Shown: positions 27,096 through 36,129 of the stretch, piece by piece
Layout of the letters: the number at the start of each line of letters is the position of its first letter
How positions within the stretch are numbered: position 1 is the first letter of the stretch
Assembly: GCF_900106745.1 (NCBI RefSeq)
Contig: NZ_FNNV01000003.1
Location: forward strand, 310,001 to 374,000
DNA length: 64,000 bases
Source of the DNA: Paenibacillus sp. CF384
GTDB lineage: Bacteria > Bacillota > Bacilli > Paenibacillales > Paenibacillaceae
Direction: 5' to 3'
Position numbers and translations under genes: made by a program
Notes under the pieces: generated by a model
What the model was told of the DNA's origin: nothing
The model's input: only the letters and a program-made list of their open reading frames with translations
Database searches by the model: none

Positions 27096-27503
27096 TCATT
27101 TCCAGCCGAGCCACTTGTAGAACATCACAAGCGGCCACCAAGCGACGCCGAATGTAGGATATACAAACCAAATCGTGCCCGGCGTGTAATACACGTTGAT
27201 GAAAACCATGAGGGCGACGATCAAGCCGCTTCCCCAGAGCGAGAAACCCAAATGCAGTCCATATTGTTTTCGGGCTGATACGGGATCTGTGCTGTTTGCG
27301 CCGAATTCCAATTTGATATCGGAGATATCGCCGAACTCGACAATAGCTTTATTGATTGCATCTTCCTCTGATTTGCCGCGGCGCATCAGATCATAAACCT
27401 TTTCCTCTAAATTTTGCGTTATTTCCTCTTGCATCGATTGCTTCTGTTCGCTGTCCGGTATATCGAAAAACCATTCCTCAACATGTGCACTAATCTTCTT
27501 CAT
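27096..27503 (-). CDS. HAAS/DUF1700-like protein with one WWP two-helix unit
   Basis: A 135-residue protein. The N-terminal helical domain (MKKISAHVEEWFFDIP, then EEKVYDLMRRGKSEEDAINKAIVEFGD) is the HAAS or permease-prefix type that is regularly encoded beside PadR regulators. It is followed by two membrane helices ending in YPTFGVAWWPLVMFY. ATG at 27503 follows the PadR stop by 1 nt and has GGAGGGA upstream. The usual idea is a membrane-linked sensor or partner for PadR; the function is not established. Confidence 0.82.
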   Translation of the reverse strand: MKKISAHVEEWFFDIPDSEQKQSMQEEITQNLEEKVYDLMRRGKSEEDAINKAIVEFGDISDIKLEFGANSTDPVSARKQYGLHLGFSLWGSGLIVALMVFINVYYTPGTIWFVYPTFGVAWWPLVMFYKWLGWK

Positions 27504-27504
27504 C

Positions 27505-27831
27505 CTACAATCCCTCCATGAAAATATTAACGATCTCTTTGATTTCGATCCATTCTTCAATGGTTTCCTTCAAATACGCCTTGCCGAGCTTCGTAATCTT
27601 GTAATAACGCCGCTTGCTCCCGTGCGAAATGTCGCCGACGTACGATTCAATCAGTTCTTTGCGCTCGAGCCTTTGGAATACCGCATACAGCGTGGCTTCC
27701 TTGATTTGGAATCGATCCCCGGTCCGCAAACTGATTTCTTTGGAAATCTCGTAGCCATAGCGGTCTTCTTCATAAATCAGCCGCAAAATGATCGCATCGA
27801 GATGTCCGCGAATGATATCACTTCGAATCAT
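27505..27831 (-). CDS. PadR-family transcriptional regulator
   Basis: A 108-residue winged-helix repressor. The N-terminal domain begins RGHLDAIILRLIYEEDRYGYEI and the wing is YVGDISHGSKRRYYKITKLG. The short C-terminal helix mediates dimerisation (PadR subfamily 2). It heads the three-gene reverse unit and has GGAGG 6 nt before the ATG. A perfect dyad directly upstream is a likely self-operator. PadR proteins usually respond to a small molecule and control membrane or stress genes. Confidence 0.92.
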   Translation of the reverse strand: MIRSDIIRGHLDAIILRLIYEEDRYGYEISKEISLRTGDRFQIKEATLYAVFQRLERKELIESYVGDISHGSKRRYYKITKLGKAYLKETIEEWIEIKEIVNIFMEGL

Positions 27832-27870
27832 GTGTGGTCCTCCAGTACAAAATAAATAGATCTGTCATTT

Positions 27871-27885
27871 ACTATGTCACATAGT
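27871..27885. promoter_or_regulatory. Likely PadR operator
   Basis: ACTATG-TCA-CATAGT is a perfect 6+6 dyad, 40 bp upstream of padR and downstream of its promoter. Related pieces (CTGACATAGTT at 27892-27902, CTATGTGTCA at 27937-27946) occur in the same 80 bp. Confidence 0.6.
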
Positions 27886-27918
27886 GCTCTATCTGACATA
27901 GTTCTATCTGATGGAGTA

Positions 27919-27947
27919 AATTTATCACAGATTACTCTATGTGTCAA
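27919..27947 (-). promoter_or_regulatory. Promoter of the PadR unit
   Basis: On the minus strand, TTGACA (27947-27942) and TAAATT (27924-27919) are 17 bp apart. Confidence 0.5.
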
Positions 27948-28020
27948 AGTAATAATTTTCAGTCTTCCTATACATGATTAACAGAACGTTATGATTATCA
28001 GAGCTAGAAAATAAGATGTG

Positions 28021-28048
28021 AGAGGCAAGGGGAGTTCCCCTTGCCTCT
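28021..28048. repeat. Perfect 13-bp hairpin in the padR-SLH interval
   Basis: AGAGGCAAGGGGA and its exact complement are separated by only 2 nt. No T-run follows on either strand, so it is at best a weak terminator. The rest of 27950-28260 is AT-rich leader to the S-layer gene; I see no gene in it. Confidence 0.6.
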
Positions 28049-28273
28049 ATCTGTTTCTCAGGCACAAAAAAGTATGCCTTGCGCTAAAATGTGGTAAATT
28101 GTGACGTGGATTACAGACAAAATATCGGAAAATTATGTATTATGTACGCTATATCTATTTTATTTTAATTTTGTAAACTTACCTGCATTAATTTAGGATC
28201 ACAGTTTTTTGGTTTATATATGAGCCTTTCTTAAAAAAAGGATTACATATAAATTTTATTTAGGAGGAAAGTC

Positions 28274-31200
28274 ATGTATCATCGGAAGGTTGTCAGAAAA
28301 GTTCTTTCATTATCACTTGCATTAGCCGTACTTATTAGTTCGTTGTTCGGCAGCATGGCTTCTGCCTCGCCAAGCACAAGCACGGGAATCAGCGTCGAGC
28401 AGGGGAACGCGCAAGAACAACCGGCTGTTCAGGATGCGTCTTCCGCGCAGTTCGACACGCTGACACCAAGCGAGTCGAAGGTGGCCTTTGCCTTGTCGGA
28501 TGGAAGCCATCCGGTAACGGTCGAAGCGAAGTACAAGGATGGTTCTTCGAAAGACGTGACGACGCAAGGCATGTGGATGTCGAAGAATCCAGCAATCGCC
28601 GTCGTCGACCGGGGCGTCATTACGGCCAAAGCGGCCGGAACGACGGAAGTAAGCCTTAATCTCGGCGACGCCGTTGTCAACGTTCTTGTTACGATCACCG
28701 CAGGCGCCGGAGCGGCGGAAGCAAATGAGCCTTCGGAGCCGACGCTTGTCACATACCTGGTGTCCACGCTGAACGTGTTCGTCGAGGCGGATACGAACTA
28801 TCCGCTTCATCTGTATGGGACGTTCTCGGACGGGGAGAAGCGGGATATTACGTCCAATGCCGTCTGGAGCACTGAAGATGCCGCGGTCGCGACGGTGTCG
28901 CACGGGATGATCAAGGGTATCCAAGCTGGAAAATCGACATTCATCCACGTGAAATACGGCAGCATGCCGACGCTGTCGATCGCGGTCACCGTTCAGAAGG
29001 ATCCCATTCCGCTTCAGTCGTTCGGTCTTATGATGTCGGAAAGCATACTGAAGATTATGGAGACCGACGCGCCGCATCAATTATATGTGAATCTGGAATA
29101 TCCCGACGCGGATCGTTACGAGGTGACGAATCTGGGCCGATGGTATTCGAGCAACGAATCCGTTGCCACGGTCGACCAGACAGGCAAAGTTACGCCGGTA
29201 GGCAAAGGTAAGGCCTATGTTTACTTCGAATATAAGTATACGGCGCCGTCCGGCACGGAAGGGCAAGACGGCTACGACGACGGCCTGCTGGTCGATTCTT
29301 CGCTCGTGTTCGTCGGCGGACCATTCAAGCTGGAGCGGTTCTCGCCGGACATGATGGCGCAGTTGGACCTCGACACGCCTGTCACGCTTGCGCCGCGAAG
29401 CTATCAGGAAATTACGATCATGGGCGTGTACTCCGAGGATCCTCGGACAGGCTATAACTATATCGCCGATGACGTCACGGCCGATATTGAATGGACCGTC
29501 GCGGATAAATCCATCGCGACCATCGGCGAATCCGGCCGCATCTTTGCAGGCGGCCAGGAAGGTACGACGACCATTACGGGCCATTATTTAGCGCTTGAGC
29601 CTTTCACGTTCAAAGTGACGGTGATGAAGGCTGCTTCCGCGAACACGGTGCTGAATTTGGTGGCTGAACCGGCCTACGTGGAAATCAAGGACGGCAAGCC
29701 TGTTCAGTCGCCGACCATCAAAGCCATTTACAACGACGGCACGGTAGTGGATGTTACGTCCCAAATCGCCGACGGCGATTGGCTCACTTCCGATGCAACG
29801 CTAGCCTACCACAGCGACAACGGTACGATCGTTGCCGAAGCCGTAGGATCGGCCGTCCTCGGCGCGATCTATAACGATGCAGTCGTCATTATTCCTGTTA
29901 TCGTGAAGCAGGCCGAGCCGAAGACGGCGGTCTCTCTCTCCGTAACGCCGGGCTCGCTGAACCTGCAGCTTGGCAAGCATGAAGCGTTGTCGGTCGAAGC
30001 AGTGATGTCCGGCGGCGAGAAGCTGGATAAAACGAAGGCTGCCGCCTATCGTTCATCCAACCCTCAGGTAATCACCGTTAACCGCAAAGGCGAGATCGCG
30101 GCTGTCGGCAAAGGGACGGCAGACATCGAGGTGTCGTACGGCGGACAGCAGCAAACGGTCACGATCGAGGTCGCTGCTTCCGAAGGATTGCTGCCGGCAG
30201 CGGAGACGCCGAAGCAGATTACCGGCATTACCGTAAGCGATCCAAAGATCACGCTGGATGTGACGGCTGGCCCTCGCCCTGTTACCGTGCAGGCTGCCTA
30301 CAGTGACGGCACGAGCGCAGACGTAACGGGGCAGGGCAAGTGGTCGACGCAGGATGCCGGCGTGGTGACGGTCAAGGACGGCGTCTTGACGCCGGTGGCT
30401 CCCGGTTCTACCCTCGTGCATTTGGTGCTGGACGGCGCGGTAACAGTGGTTCGGGTAACCGTTACGGAAGGCGACTACTCTTCCAACGTCCGATTGTCGG
30501 ACCAAGGAGCAGCGGCGGAACCGACGATTGATGCGCTGCTGTTGTCGACGACGAAGGTTATGGTTCAGAAAGGGCATAAATATCCCGTTCAGCTACTAGC
30601 AATCAAGAGCGACGGCACGACGGAGGACGTGAGCGACCAAGCGGATTGGTCGGTCTATGATACCGAAATCGCCGACGTGGTGAAGGAGAACGGTGCCGTC
30701 AGCATCCTCGGCAAATCGACGGGTAACGAGAATCCGCCCGAGAAGTATCAGAAGTTCGGCAAAACGACGCTTAAAGTCGGATACGGCGATTTTAAGCCGA
30801 CGATCGTGAACGTGTCCGTTAGCGAGCAGCCGGATCAGCCCGACGTGCTTGACTTTGGCTTCCGCACTTCCAAATACGATTGGTACTTCGACAATGCGTC
30901 TTTCAGATTGTACAAAGGGCAATCGCCTTACGAGTTGAAGCCGTTCGCTCTGGATACGACGGGGGAAACCTTCCCGGCGGAAGGTCAATGGACGTTCTCG
31001 CAGCCAGGAATCGTCAGCGTTAACGATGAAAGCGGCTTTGTGGCCGAGGCAAACGGAGAGACGGATGCCGTGTTCACGTACGAGCGTTTCGGCGTAACCT
31101 ACACGCGTACGCTGCACTTCGAGGTCATCGACCTGCAGGGCATCGCTGCCGATGCGGACGAAGCAGGCGGCGTCTACGCTGTCGACGTACATCCGCAAGG

Positions 31201-32683
31201 CTCGTCGCTCGTCGCCTTGAATGAAACGTATGTGGATAAAGATAACCAATCGCATACGGATCCACTGTCTGGATTCGTCAATTGGCAGGTCGAGGACCCT
31301 TCGATCATCGAAGTTTACGACGAATCTCCTTATGTCCGTTTCGTTGGCGGAACGCAAGAGGGTACGACGCAGGTGACGGGAGAATACTTCGGCCATCCGA
31401 TCACGTTCGACGTGACGGTCACGAAGAACCCGATCAAACCAAAAATCATGACGATTGTCGCGGATCCGACTTATTACGTGTTCGATGACGCCGACGATCA
31501 GCCGGTTACTCCAGTCGTCAAAGCCATCTACAGCGACGCGACCATTAAGACGCTGAACAATGCGGATTTGACGTGGTTAAGCAATGATCCGACGGTTGCC
31601 GATCTTACGAAAGACGGCAAGATCAAGCGTACTTCCCGCAAGGGCGGAACGAACATCGTTGGCCAATATAAGGGGATCGGCGTCAGGGTGCCTGTTATCG
31701 CAACCTACTCGAATGAAGCGCCGTTTACTACGCGCCTGGATATTACGCCCGATCTGACATCGATGACGGTCGGCGGAACGCAGCAGTTGAAGGTAAAGGA
31801 ATCGATGAGCGATTTGAGCGAGTCTGACGTGACGTTTGCTGCGCAATTCGAGTCGAAGAATCCGGACGTAGTTAGCGTCAGCCAAGATGGTCTAGTCACT
31901 GCCGTCAAGCCGGGTACGGCGAAGCTTCGCGTGCACTATTGGGGCTTCAACGAATACCTGACCATTACGGTTATGCAAGCGAGCAGCGGCAGCGGTGGGG
32001 GGCCGATCGTGACTCCTCCGGCGCCTCCGGTAACGGATCCTGAAACAGATCCGACGCCGGAAACGCCGGTATTGAACGCTTCCGTAAACGGGGCAGCGGT
32101 GAAGGACCGTATCGGCAAGGCGAAAGCCGATCCGGCATCCGTTACGTTCAGCGACGTACCATCTGCTTCTTGGAGCGCATCTTCGATCGAATTGGCTGCG
32201 AAAGCCGGCTTAGTCCAAGGTTATGCGGACGGCTCTTTCCTGCCGAAGAAGAACGTGACGCGCGCCGAATTCGCGTCGATGCTGGCAAATGCGTTTGGCC
32301 TGGCCGGATCGGCACCGGTGTCGTTCACGGACGTGAAAGACAACCATTGGGCGCATGACGTCATCAGCGCGCTGGAAGCATTGGGCTTCATCAAGGGATA
32401 CGGCGACGGCTCCTTTAAGCCGAACCAACAGATTACGCGCGCGGAAATGGTAACGATTTTGGCGAAGGTCATCGACTTCGGCAAAGCCGCCCATAGCAGT
32501 GCGTTCACCGATCTGAATAACCACTGGGCAGCTCAAGCGATCGATGCCATGACCGAAGCGAGCGTCGTGAAAGGCAGAGGGGAGCATTCCTTTGCCCCGA
32601 ACGCCAATGCAACGCGCGAAGAGGCTGTGGTCCTCATCCTGCGTGCGCTGGATGCGAGCTTGGATTTGGGGTTAACCGAATAA
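28274..32683 (+). CDS. Large S-layer-homology protein with duplicated Ig-like (BIG_2) domain block
   Basis: A 1469-residue secreted wall protein. The signal peptide ends near GSMASA-SP (about residue 36). Next come about twelve BIG_2-like beta domains, marked by motifs such as VEAKYKDGSSKDVT and WSTQDAGVVTV. Domains 1-6 (about 50-630) and 7-12 (about 635-1240) correspond one to one. A Pro-rich linker (about 1245-1275) leads to three SLH domains (about 1290-1462; VQGYADGSFLP, IKGYGDGSFKP, VKGRGEHSFAP) that bind pyruvylated wall polymer. TAGGAGG precedes the ATG. A structural or adhesive role is inferred; no catalytic domain is seen. Confidence 0.93.
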   Translation: MYHRKVVRKVLSLSLALAVLISSLFGSMASASPSTSTGISVEQGNAQEQPAVQDASSAQFDTLTPSESKVAFALSDGSHPVTVEAKYKDGSSKDVTTQGMWMSKNPAIAVVDRGVITAKAAGTTEVSLNLGDAVVNVLVTITAGAGAAEANEPSEPTLVTYLVSTLNVFVEADTNYPLHLYGTFSDGEKRDITSNAVWSTEDAAVATVSHGMIKGIQAGKSTFIHVKYGSMPTLSIAVTVQKDPIPLQSFGLMMSESILKIMETDAPHQLYVNLEYPDADRYEVTNLGRWYSSNESVATVDQTGKVTPVGKGKAYVYFEYKYTAPSGTEGQDGYDDGLLVDSSLVFVGGPFKLERFSPDMMAQLDLDTPVTLAPRSYQEITIMGVYSEDPRTGYNYIADDVTADIEWTVADKSIATIGESGRIFAGGQEGTTTITGHYLALEPFTFKVTVMKAASANTVLNLVAEPAYVEIKDGKPVQSPTIKAIYNDGTVVDVTSQIADGDWLTSDATLAYHSDNGTIVAEAVGSAVLGAIYNDAVVIIPVIVKQAEPKTAVSLSVTPGSLNLQLGKHEALSVEAVMSGGEKLDKTKAAAYRSSNPQVITVNRKGEIAAVGKGTADIEVSYGGQQQTVTIEVAASEGLLPAAETPKQITGITVSDPKITLDVTAGPRPVTVQAAYSDGTSADVTGQGKWSTQDAGVVTVKDGVLTPVAPGSTLVHLVLDGAVTVVRVTVTEGDYSSNVRLSDQGAAAEPTIDALLLSTTKVMVQKGHKYPVQLLAIKSDGTTEDVSDQADWSVYDTEIADVVKENGAVSILGKSTGNENPPEKYQKFGKTTLKVGYGDFKPTIVNVSVSEQPDQPDVLDFGFRTSKYDWYFDNASFRLYKGQSPYELKPFALDTTGETFPAEGQWTFSQPGIVSVNDESGFVAEANGETDAVFTYERFGVTYTRTLHFEVIDLQGIAADADEAGGVYAVDVHPQGSSLVALNETYVDKDNQSHTDPLSGFVNWQVEDPSIIEVYDESPYVRFVGGTQEGTTQVTGEYFGHPITFDVTVTKNPIKPKIMTIVADPTYYVFDDADDQPVTPVVKAIYSDATIKTLNNADLTWLSNDPTVADLTKDGKIKRTSRKGGTNIVGQYKGIGVRVPVIATYSNEAPFTTRLDITPDLTSMTVGGTQQLKVKESMSDLSESDVTFAAQFESKNPDVVSVSQDGLVTAVKPGTAKLRVHYWGFNEYLTITVMQASSGSGGGPIVTPPAPPVTDPETDPTPETPVLNASVNGAAVKDRIGKAKADPASVTFSDVPSASWSASSIELAAKAGLVQGYADGSFLPKKNVTRAEFASMLANAFGLAGSAPVSFTDVKDNHWAHDVISALEALGFIKGYGDGSFKPNQQITRAEMVTILAKVIDFGKAAHSSAFTDLNNHWAAQAIDAMTEASVVKGRGEHSFAPNANATREEAVVLILRALDASLDLGLTE

Positions 32684-32703
32684 GCGGCTAGGCAAGGAAA
32701 AAA

Positions 32704-32778
32704 GGAAGCGCAAACGCACGCGCTTCCTCAGAGTGACGAGAAACCCACGTTTTTTCAAAACGGCGGGTTTCTTTTTTG
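32704..32778 (+). terminator. Double terminator of the S-layer protein gene
   Basis: The first hairpin is GGAAGCGC/GCGCTTCC (32704-32727). The second is GAAACCC/GGGTTTC (32740-32771), followed by six T residues. Confidence 0.88.
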
Positions 32779-32901
32779 TTTTTTAGGGGATAAAAATTAA
32801 GTTTCCAAGAGCTTCGCTCCGCTGGTGGCTCTTGAATCCTTAAGTGAAGGTGAAAATATTAAAGATATAGCATAGTCGAGAGCTAAAAACTCACACGGAT
32901 G

Positions 32902-33108
32902 TCATCCTTTTGCATCTATTTTATGAATAAGCCAAAACTCTAACTCAGAAAGATCAGTTACTGATTTTGAATTTTTTTTTAATTCAACCCTCACGGAGCA
33001 AAAATTGTAATCTGGATTACGGAAGATTGAATTATGATGGTTTATGATGAAGTGACAATCGACTGCAGGGTATTCAGGATAATTGTAACGGATGCCGTCT
33101 TGGTACAA
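32902..33108 (-). pseudogene. Possible gene remnant (68 codons) in an AT-rich gap
   Basis: This frame reads like real protein (QDGIRYNYPEYPAVDCHF, then SDLSELEFWLIHKID-like sequence near the end), but it opens only with TTG and has no ribosome binding site. An in-frame stop lies about 40 nt upstream. I do not recognise the family. It may be the 3' end of a gene broken by a frameshift. The rest of 32780-33390 shows only a CAAGAGC/GCTCTTG hairpin near 32810-32835. Confidence 0.3.
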
Positions 33109-33390
33109 AAATTCGACGACACATCTTGTCCCGATTGCAAGGATTTAGAGCGTTTTATCGGAGATATCAACAATGAGCATAATGACAAATCGTTCTTCGC
33201 CGGTGATTCTGAACAATTTTGTTATGCTCGATGAATAATACGCTGTACGCTGAATTCCAATTTTGCTCGTATTCAAAAATGGTCACCAACTGAATCATTT
33301 GCATAATAAATTCGCAAAACGCCGACTCAAATCAGTGAATATCTGAAAACTCGATGTTTCCTCGGCATAAAATTGATCGGAGTTATACAT

Positions 33391-34089
33391 ATGGAACAGG
33401 ACAGCAGTCAAACGTCAATATTGTCTGGATTCAAAATATTGGAATCCCTTCCAATGAAAATTGTCAATGAACTTGAACAACTTATTAGGAAGTCAAATAT
33501 CAATAAGCTTCCTAAAAACTACCTCATTCAACCTTCTGACAACGAGAAGCTAGGATTATGTTTCGTAATCGCCGGTAAGCTTCGATTATACAAGGCTAAT
33601 TCAACCGGTAAACAATATACGGTTTGCATCGTTATTGAAGGTGGGGTATTTGGTGAAGTCGAATCGTTTTCGCTTGGCGCAAGCGGGGCTTACGCAGAAA
33701 CGATGGAGGAAACGATAATATATTCGATTCCGACTGAACAGTTCGAGCCGGTTTTAAGGAAATATCCAGAACTTGCTTTAAGATTTTTATCTGAAATGAG
33801 TATGAGGATGCGAGATCAGGATGAATTAGTGGAAAAGCTTATTTTTAAAGATCTTCGAGGAAAAGTGCTATATTTCCTAATCAGACTTTCTAAAAAATTC
33901 AGCGTTGAAGAAAATGGATATAAAAAGATTGATATTCCACTAACTCATCAAGAGTTGGCTAATATGATTGGTGCTACAAGAGAAGCAGTATCACGTACTT
34001 TACAGGAATTATCAAATGAGGGTATCCTCGTATCTAGCAGGAAAATGGTCATGATTCATATTGAAAAAGCCATGGAGGAACTTGCTTGA
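33391..34089 (+). CDS. Crp/Fnr-family transcriptional regulator
   Basis: A 232-residue regulator with an N-terminal cyclic-nucleotide-binding-type beta barrel (GKLRLYKANSTGKQYTVCIV, GGVFGEVESFSLG) and a C-terminal helix-turn-helix LTHQELANMIGATREAVSRTLQELSNEGIL. It resembles YeiL-like members. I see no Fnr-type N-terminal Cys cluster, so oxygen sensing by an Fe-S cluster is unlikely. ATG at 33391 has CGGAG 9 nt upstream. The gene is more AT-rich than most of the window, which with the nearby remnants hints at acquisition. Confidence 0.88.
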   Translation: MEQDSSQTSILSGFKILESLPMKIVNELEQLIRKSNINKLPKNYLIQPSDNEKLGLCFVIAGKLRLYKANSTGKQYTVCIVIEGGVFGEVESFSLGASGAYAETMEETIIYSIPTEQFEPVLRKYPELALRFLSEMSMRMRDQDELVEKLIFKDLRGKVLYFLIRLSKKFSVEENGYKKIDIPLTHQELANMIGATREAVSRTLQELSNEGILVSSRKMVMIHIEKAMEELA

Positions 34090-34111
34090 ATACAGGAATA
34101 AATTAACTTCG

Positions 34112-34219
34112 GAACCTATCATAATCACACACGGAAACAATATCGTACAATTTACGATTGGCAAAACGCAAGCCTATGTCAATGGAAAGTCTGTTCAGCG
34201 TGACCGAATAAAGGAGTAG
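34112..34219 (+). pseudogene. Remnant of a copper-amine-oxidase-like stalk domain
   Basis: Thirty-five codons without a sensible start read ITHGNNIVQFTIGKTQAYVNGKSVQRD, the middle of the stalk domain common in Paenibacillus secreted proteins. Both sides are missing. A weak hairpin and eight or more T residues follow at 34231-34266. Confidence 0.55.
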
Positions 34220-34346
34220 AAATAAGGGCATGAGCTTGGTATCTTACCGGGTTCGGCTTTTTTTTTGGACCATTTCGAGCTGGTAACAGAAGTGTGAATT
34301 CACAAGACACTAGAAGCATAAACTCAATAAAGTCGCTTAGGAGAGG

Positions 34347-35186
34347 ATGTTTCTCGTGATGTCATATTATTATAACCCTTATTATGGACCCGGACATGTA
34401 TGGTGGAGTTATCCGCAAGATGGGAGAGGAAACTATCTGATACCTGCACGACAGCAGCTTACTTTCGTACTGGTGCATGGTTCCTGGGCTGACGCGCATT
34501 TCTGGAATGGCGTAGCCGCCGTACTGCGAAGTCAAGGACACATTGTTTATACGCCAGAATACGCAGGACACGGAATCAACAGCAATAAAAATGTTACCCA
34601 TGCGATGATAACCAAATCAGTTGTTGATTATATCAAACAGATGCAATTACAAGACTTTATCCTCGTCGGGCACAGCTTTGGCGGATCGGTTATCCAAAAA
34701 GTCGCCGAACAAGTGCCCGAGCGGATCAAGCGGTTAGTATTCTGGGATGCTTTCGTTCTAAAGGACGGAGAAGCTGTGGTTGATGAAATACCTCCCCAAA
34801 CCGTACAGGGTTTTGAACAACTCCGAGCGATGTCAGCTGACGATACGATTATGCTTCCATTCGATATATTTCGAGCATTGTTTGTAAATACGGCAACAAC
34901 GGAGGACGCAAAACTCTTTTATACAAGTGTCCTGCCTGAGCCCGCTAAACCCCTTTTTGAGAAATTGGATCTAAAAAAGTTCTATACGCTGCAAATCCCC
35001 AAAAGCTATGTATATTTCTATCAGGATAACGTATTGCCGCAAGGGGAAGGTTACGGCTGGAATCCCCACATGTCAAATCGACTCGGTTTGTTCCGCCTTA
35101 TCGTGGGTGATGGGGACCACTTTACATATACACGTACAAGACCAGCCTATTTAGCACAAAAAATATTCGAAGCAAGCAGGGATTAA
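34347..35186 (+). CDS. Alpha/beta hydrolase (esterase-like)
   Basis: A 279-residue hydrolase. The fold begins FVLVHGSWADAHFWNGV, the nucleophile elbow is GHSFGGS with Ser110, and the late GDGDHFTY supplies the likely His. It resembles plant salicylate-esterase-like and bacterial MenH-like hydrolases. Unusually, about 25 Tyr/Trp/Gly-rich residues (MSYYYNPYYGPGHVWWSY) precede the fold, like spore-coat tails. The start is uncertain: ATG at 34347 is only about 4 nt after AGGAG, while ATG at 34359 is about 16 nt after it. No signal peptide. Substrate unknown. Confidence 0.85.
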   Translation: MFLVMSYYYNPYYGPGHVWWSYPQDGRGNYLIPARQQLTFVLVHGSWADAHFWNGVAAVLRSQGHIVYTPEYAGHGINSNKNVTHAMITKSVVDYIKQMQLQDFILVGHSFGGSVIQKVAEQVPERIKRLVFWDAFVLKDGEAVVDEIPPQTVQGFEQLRAMSADDTIMLPFDIFRALFVNTATTEDAKLFYTSVLPEPAKPLFEKLDLKKFYTLQIPKSYVYFYQDNVLPQGEGYGWNPHMSNRLGLFRLIVGDGDHFTYTRTRPAYLAQKIFEASRD

Positions 35187-35222
35187 TTTCATCGCCCTCG
35201 ATCGTCCTAACCGCAGCAATTA

Positions 35223-35255
35223 AAGAGAGGCCGCCTATGTTAGGCGGCCTCTCTT
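35223..35255. terminator. Bidirectional hairpin terminator
   Basis: A perfect 15-bp stem (AAGAGAGGCCGCCTA and its complement) has a 3-nt loop. It separates the hydrolase gene from the convergent pseudogene. Confidence 0.75.
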
Positions 35256-35282
35256 CTATAACGCAATGTATGTCGGCTTCGA

Positions 35283-36073
35283 TTATTTCGTTGCGGCCGA
35301 GGTCAGCACGATAGCCTCATTCACGAATGATAAATCGGCGTGCAGAACTTTGGTGAAATAGGCCAGCGGGACGTACAAGGAACCGCCTTTGGCAGCCGGA
35401 GCCGCGCCAAGAACGCCTGGTTATCGGAGATCGATTTGAACGCGTCGAATTCGTCCGGGCGAGTAGCGATCTCGGCCTTGACCGCGAAATTGACGATACT
35501 TTTGTAATTGGAACCGAATAGGTCCTTCAGCTTGACAGGGGAAGCTTTCGCCGCGTTGCGAACATTGTAGGTAGCAGCGACCGTCTCCCCATGCGCGCCG
35601 CCTCTATACGTATAGGTGAGTACCTTGAACGACAAGATACCTCAATTAGCCGCGCTGCCGTCCGAGATCAACTCGAACTTGACGGCTGCTTCGAATGGCC
35701 AGAATACATCGGAGGAGTCTCTGGACGCATAAGCTTCTGCAGCCTGCTTCGCGATAGCATCGACTGCCGCATTGGCCCGCGCCGCAATGTTGGCGTTAAG
35801 CGCATTCTGATAGGAGGTATCTTTCATGCCGCTGATGACTGGCACATCCAAATCGGTTTTCAATTGAGCGTTCGATTTGGTGACGTTCTTGCTCGTCAAG
35901 TGAACGCGGTCGGACGCTTGTTTGTCTGCGACCTGGGCAACGCTTGGCTCTTGAGCCGATGGGGCCGTAGCCGCAGCAAAAGTCATTGGCGTCGAAGCTG
36001 TCAGGATGAGCGCGGCGCTCAGAACGGCAGCGGAGATGGTTGTGGCGATCCGTTTGCTTCTATGGTTGTTCAT
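35283..36073 (-). pseudogene. Broken secreted DUF4163/RsiV-like protein (nonsense codon and frameshift)
   Basis: ATG at 36073 with GGAGGGA upstream starts a signal peptide (to about MTFAAA), then a DUF4163-like domain (VPVISGMKDTSYQNALN). A TGA at 35642-35644 interrupts the frame. The same frame continues beyond it with SFKVLTYTYRGGAHGETVAATYNV and NQAF. A frame change near 35409-35420 then leads to a C-terminal piece (GSLYVPLAYFTKVLHADLSF) that ends at 35283. The DUF3298-type segment normally found before the end appears deleted. Two independent lesions make this a likely pseudogene; sequencing error is less likely. Confidence 0.75.
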
Positions 36074-36129
36074 CGGAATCCCTCCAGGGCATGGGTATAG
36101 GTATACAATAAACACAATTAGAATGATGT

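Noticed and set aside
28060..28273. Riboswitch-like leader before the S-layer gene
   Set aside because: The AT-rich leader shows no recognisable aptamer or anti-terminator pairing.
28322..31885. Several long minus-strand frames inside the S-layer gene
   Set aside because: They are Arg/His-rich shadows without ribosome sites; the plus-strand frame has clear Ig-like and SLH domains.
33034..33234. 66-codon plus-strand frame with CPDC
   Set aside because: CPDC suggests a thioredoxin-like fold, but the rest does not fit, no ribosome site is present, and it overlaps the better minus-strand remnant.
35642..35644. In-frame TGA read as selenocysteine
   Set aside because: No SECIS-like structure is evident, the residue position is not a Cys in related proteins as far as I recall, and the same gene has a frameshift.
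35591..36100. 169-codon plus-strand frame opposite the DUF4163 pseudogene
   Set aside because: Its product has no recognisable features, while the minus strand has a signal peptide, ribosome site and domain.
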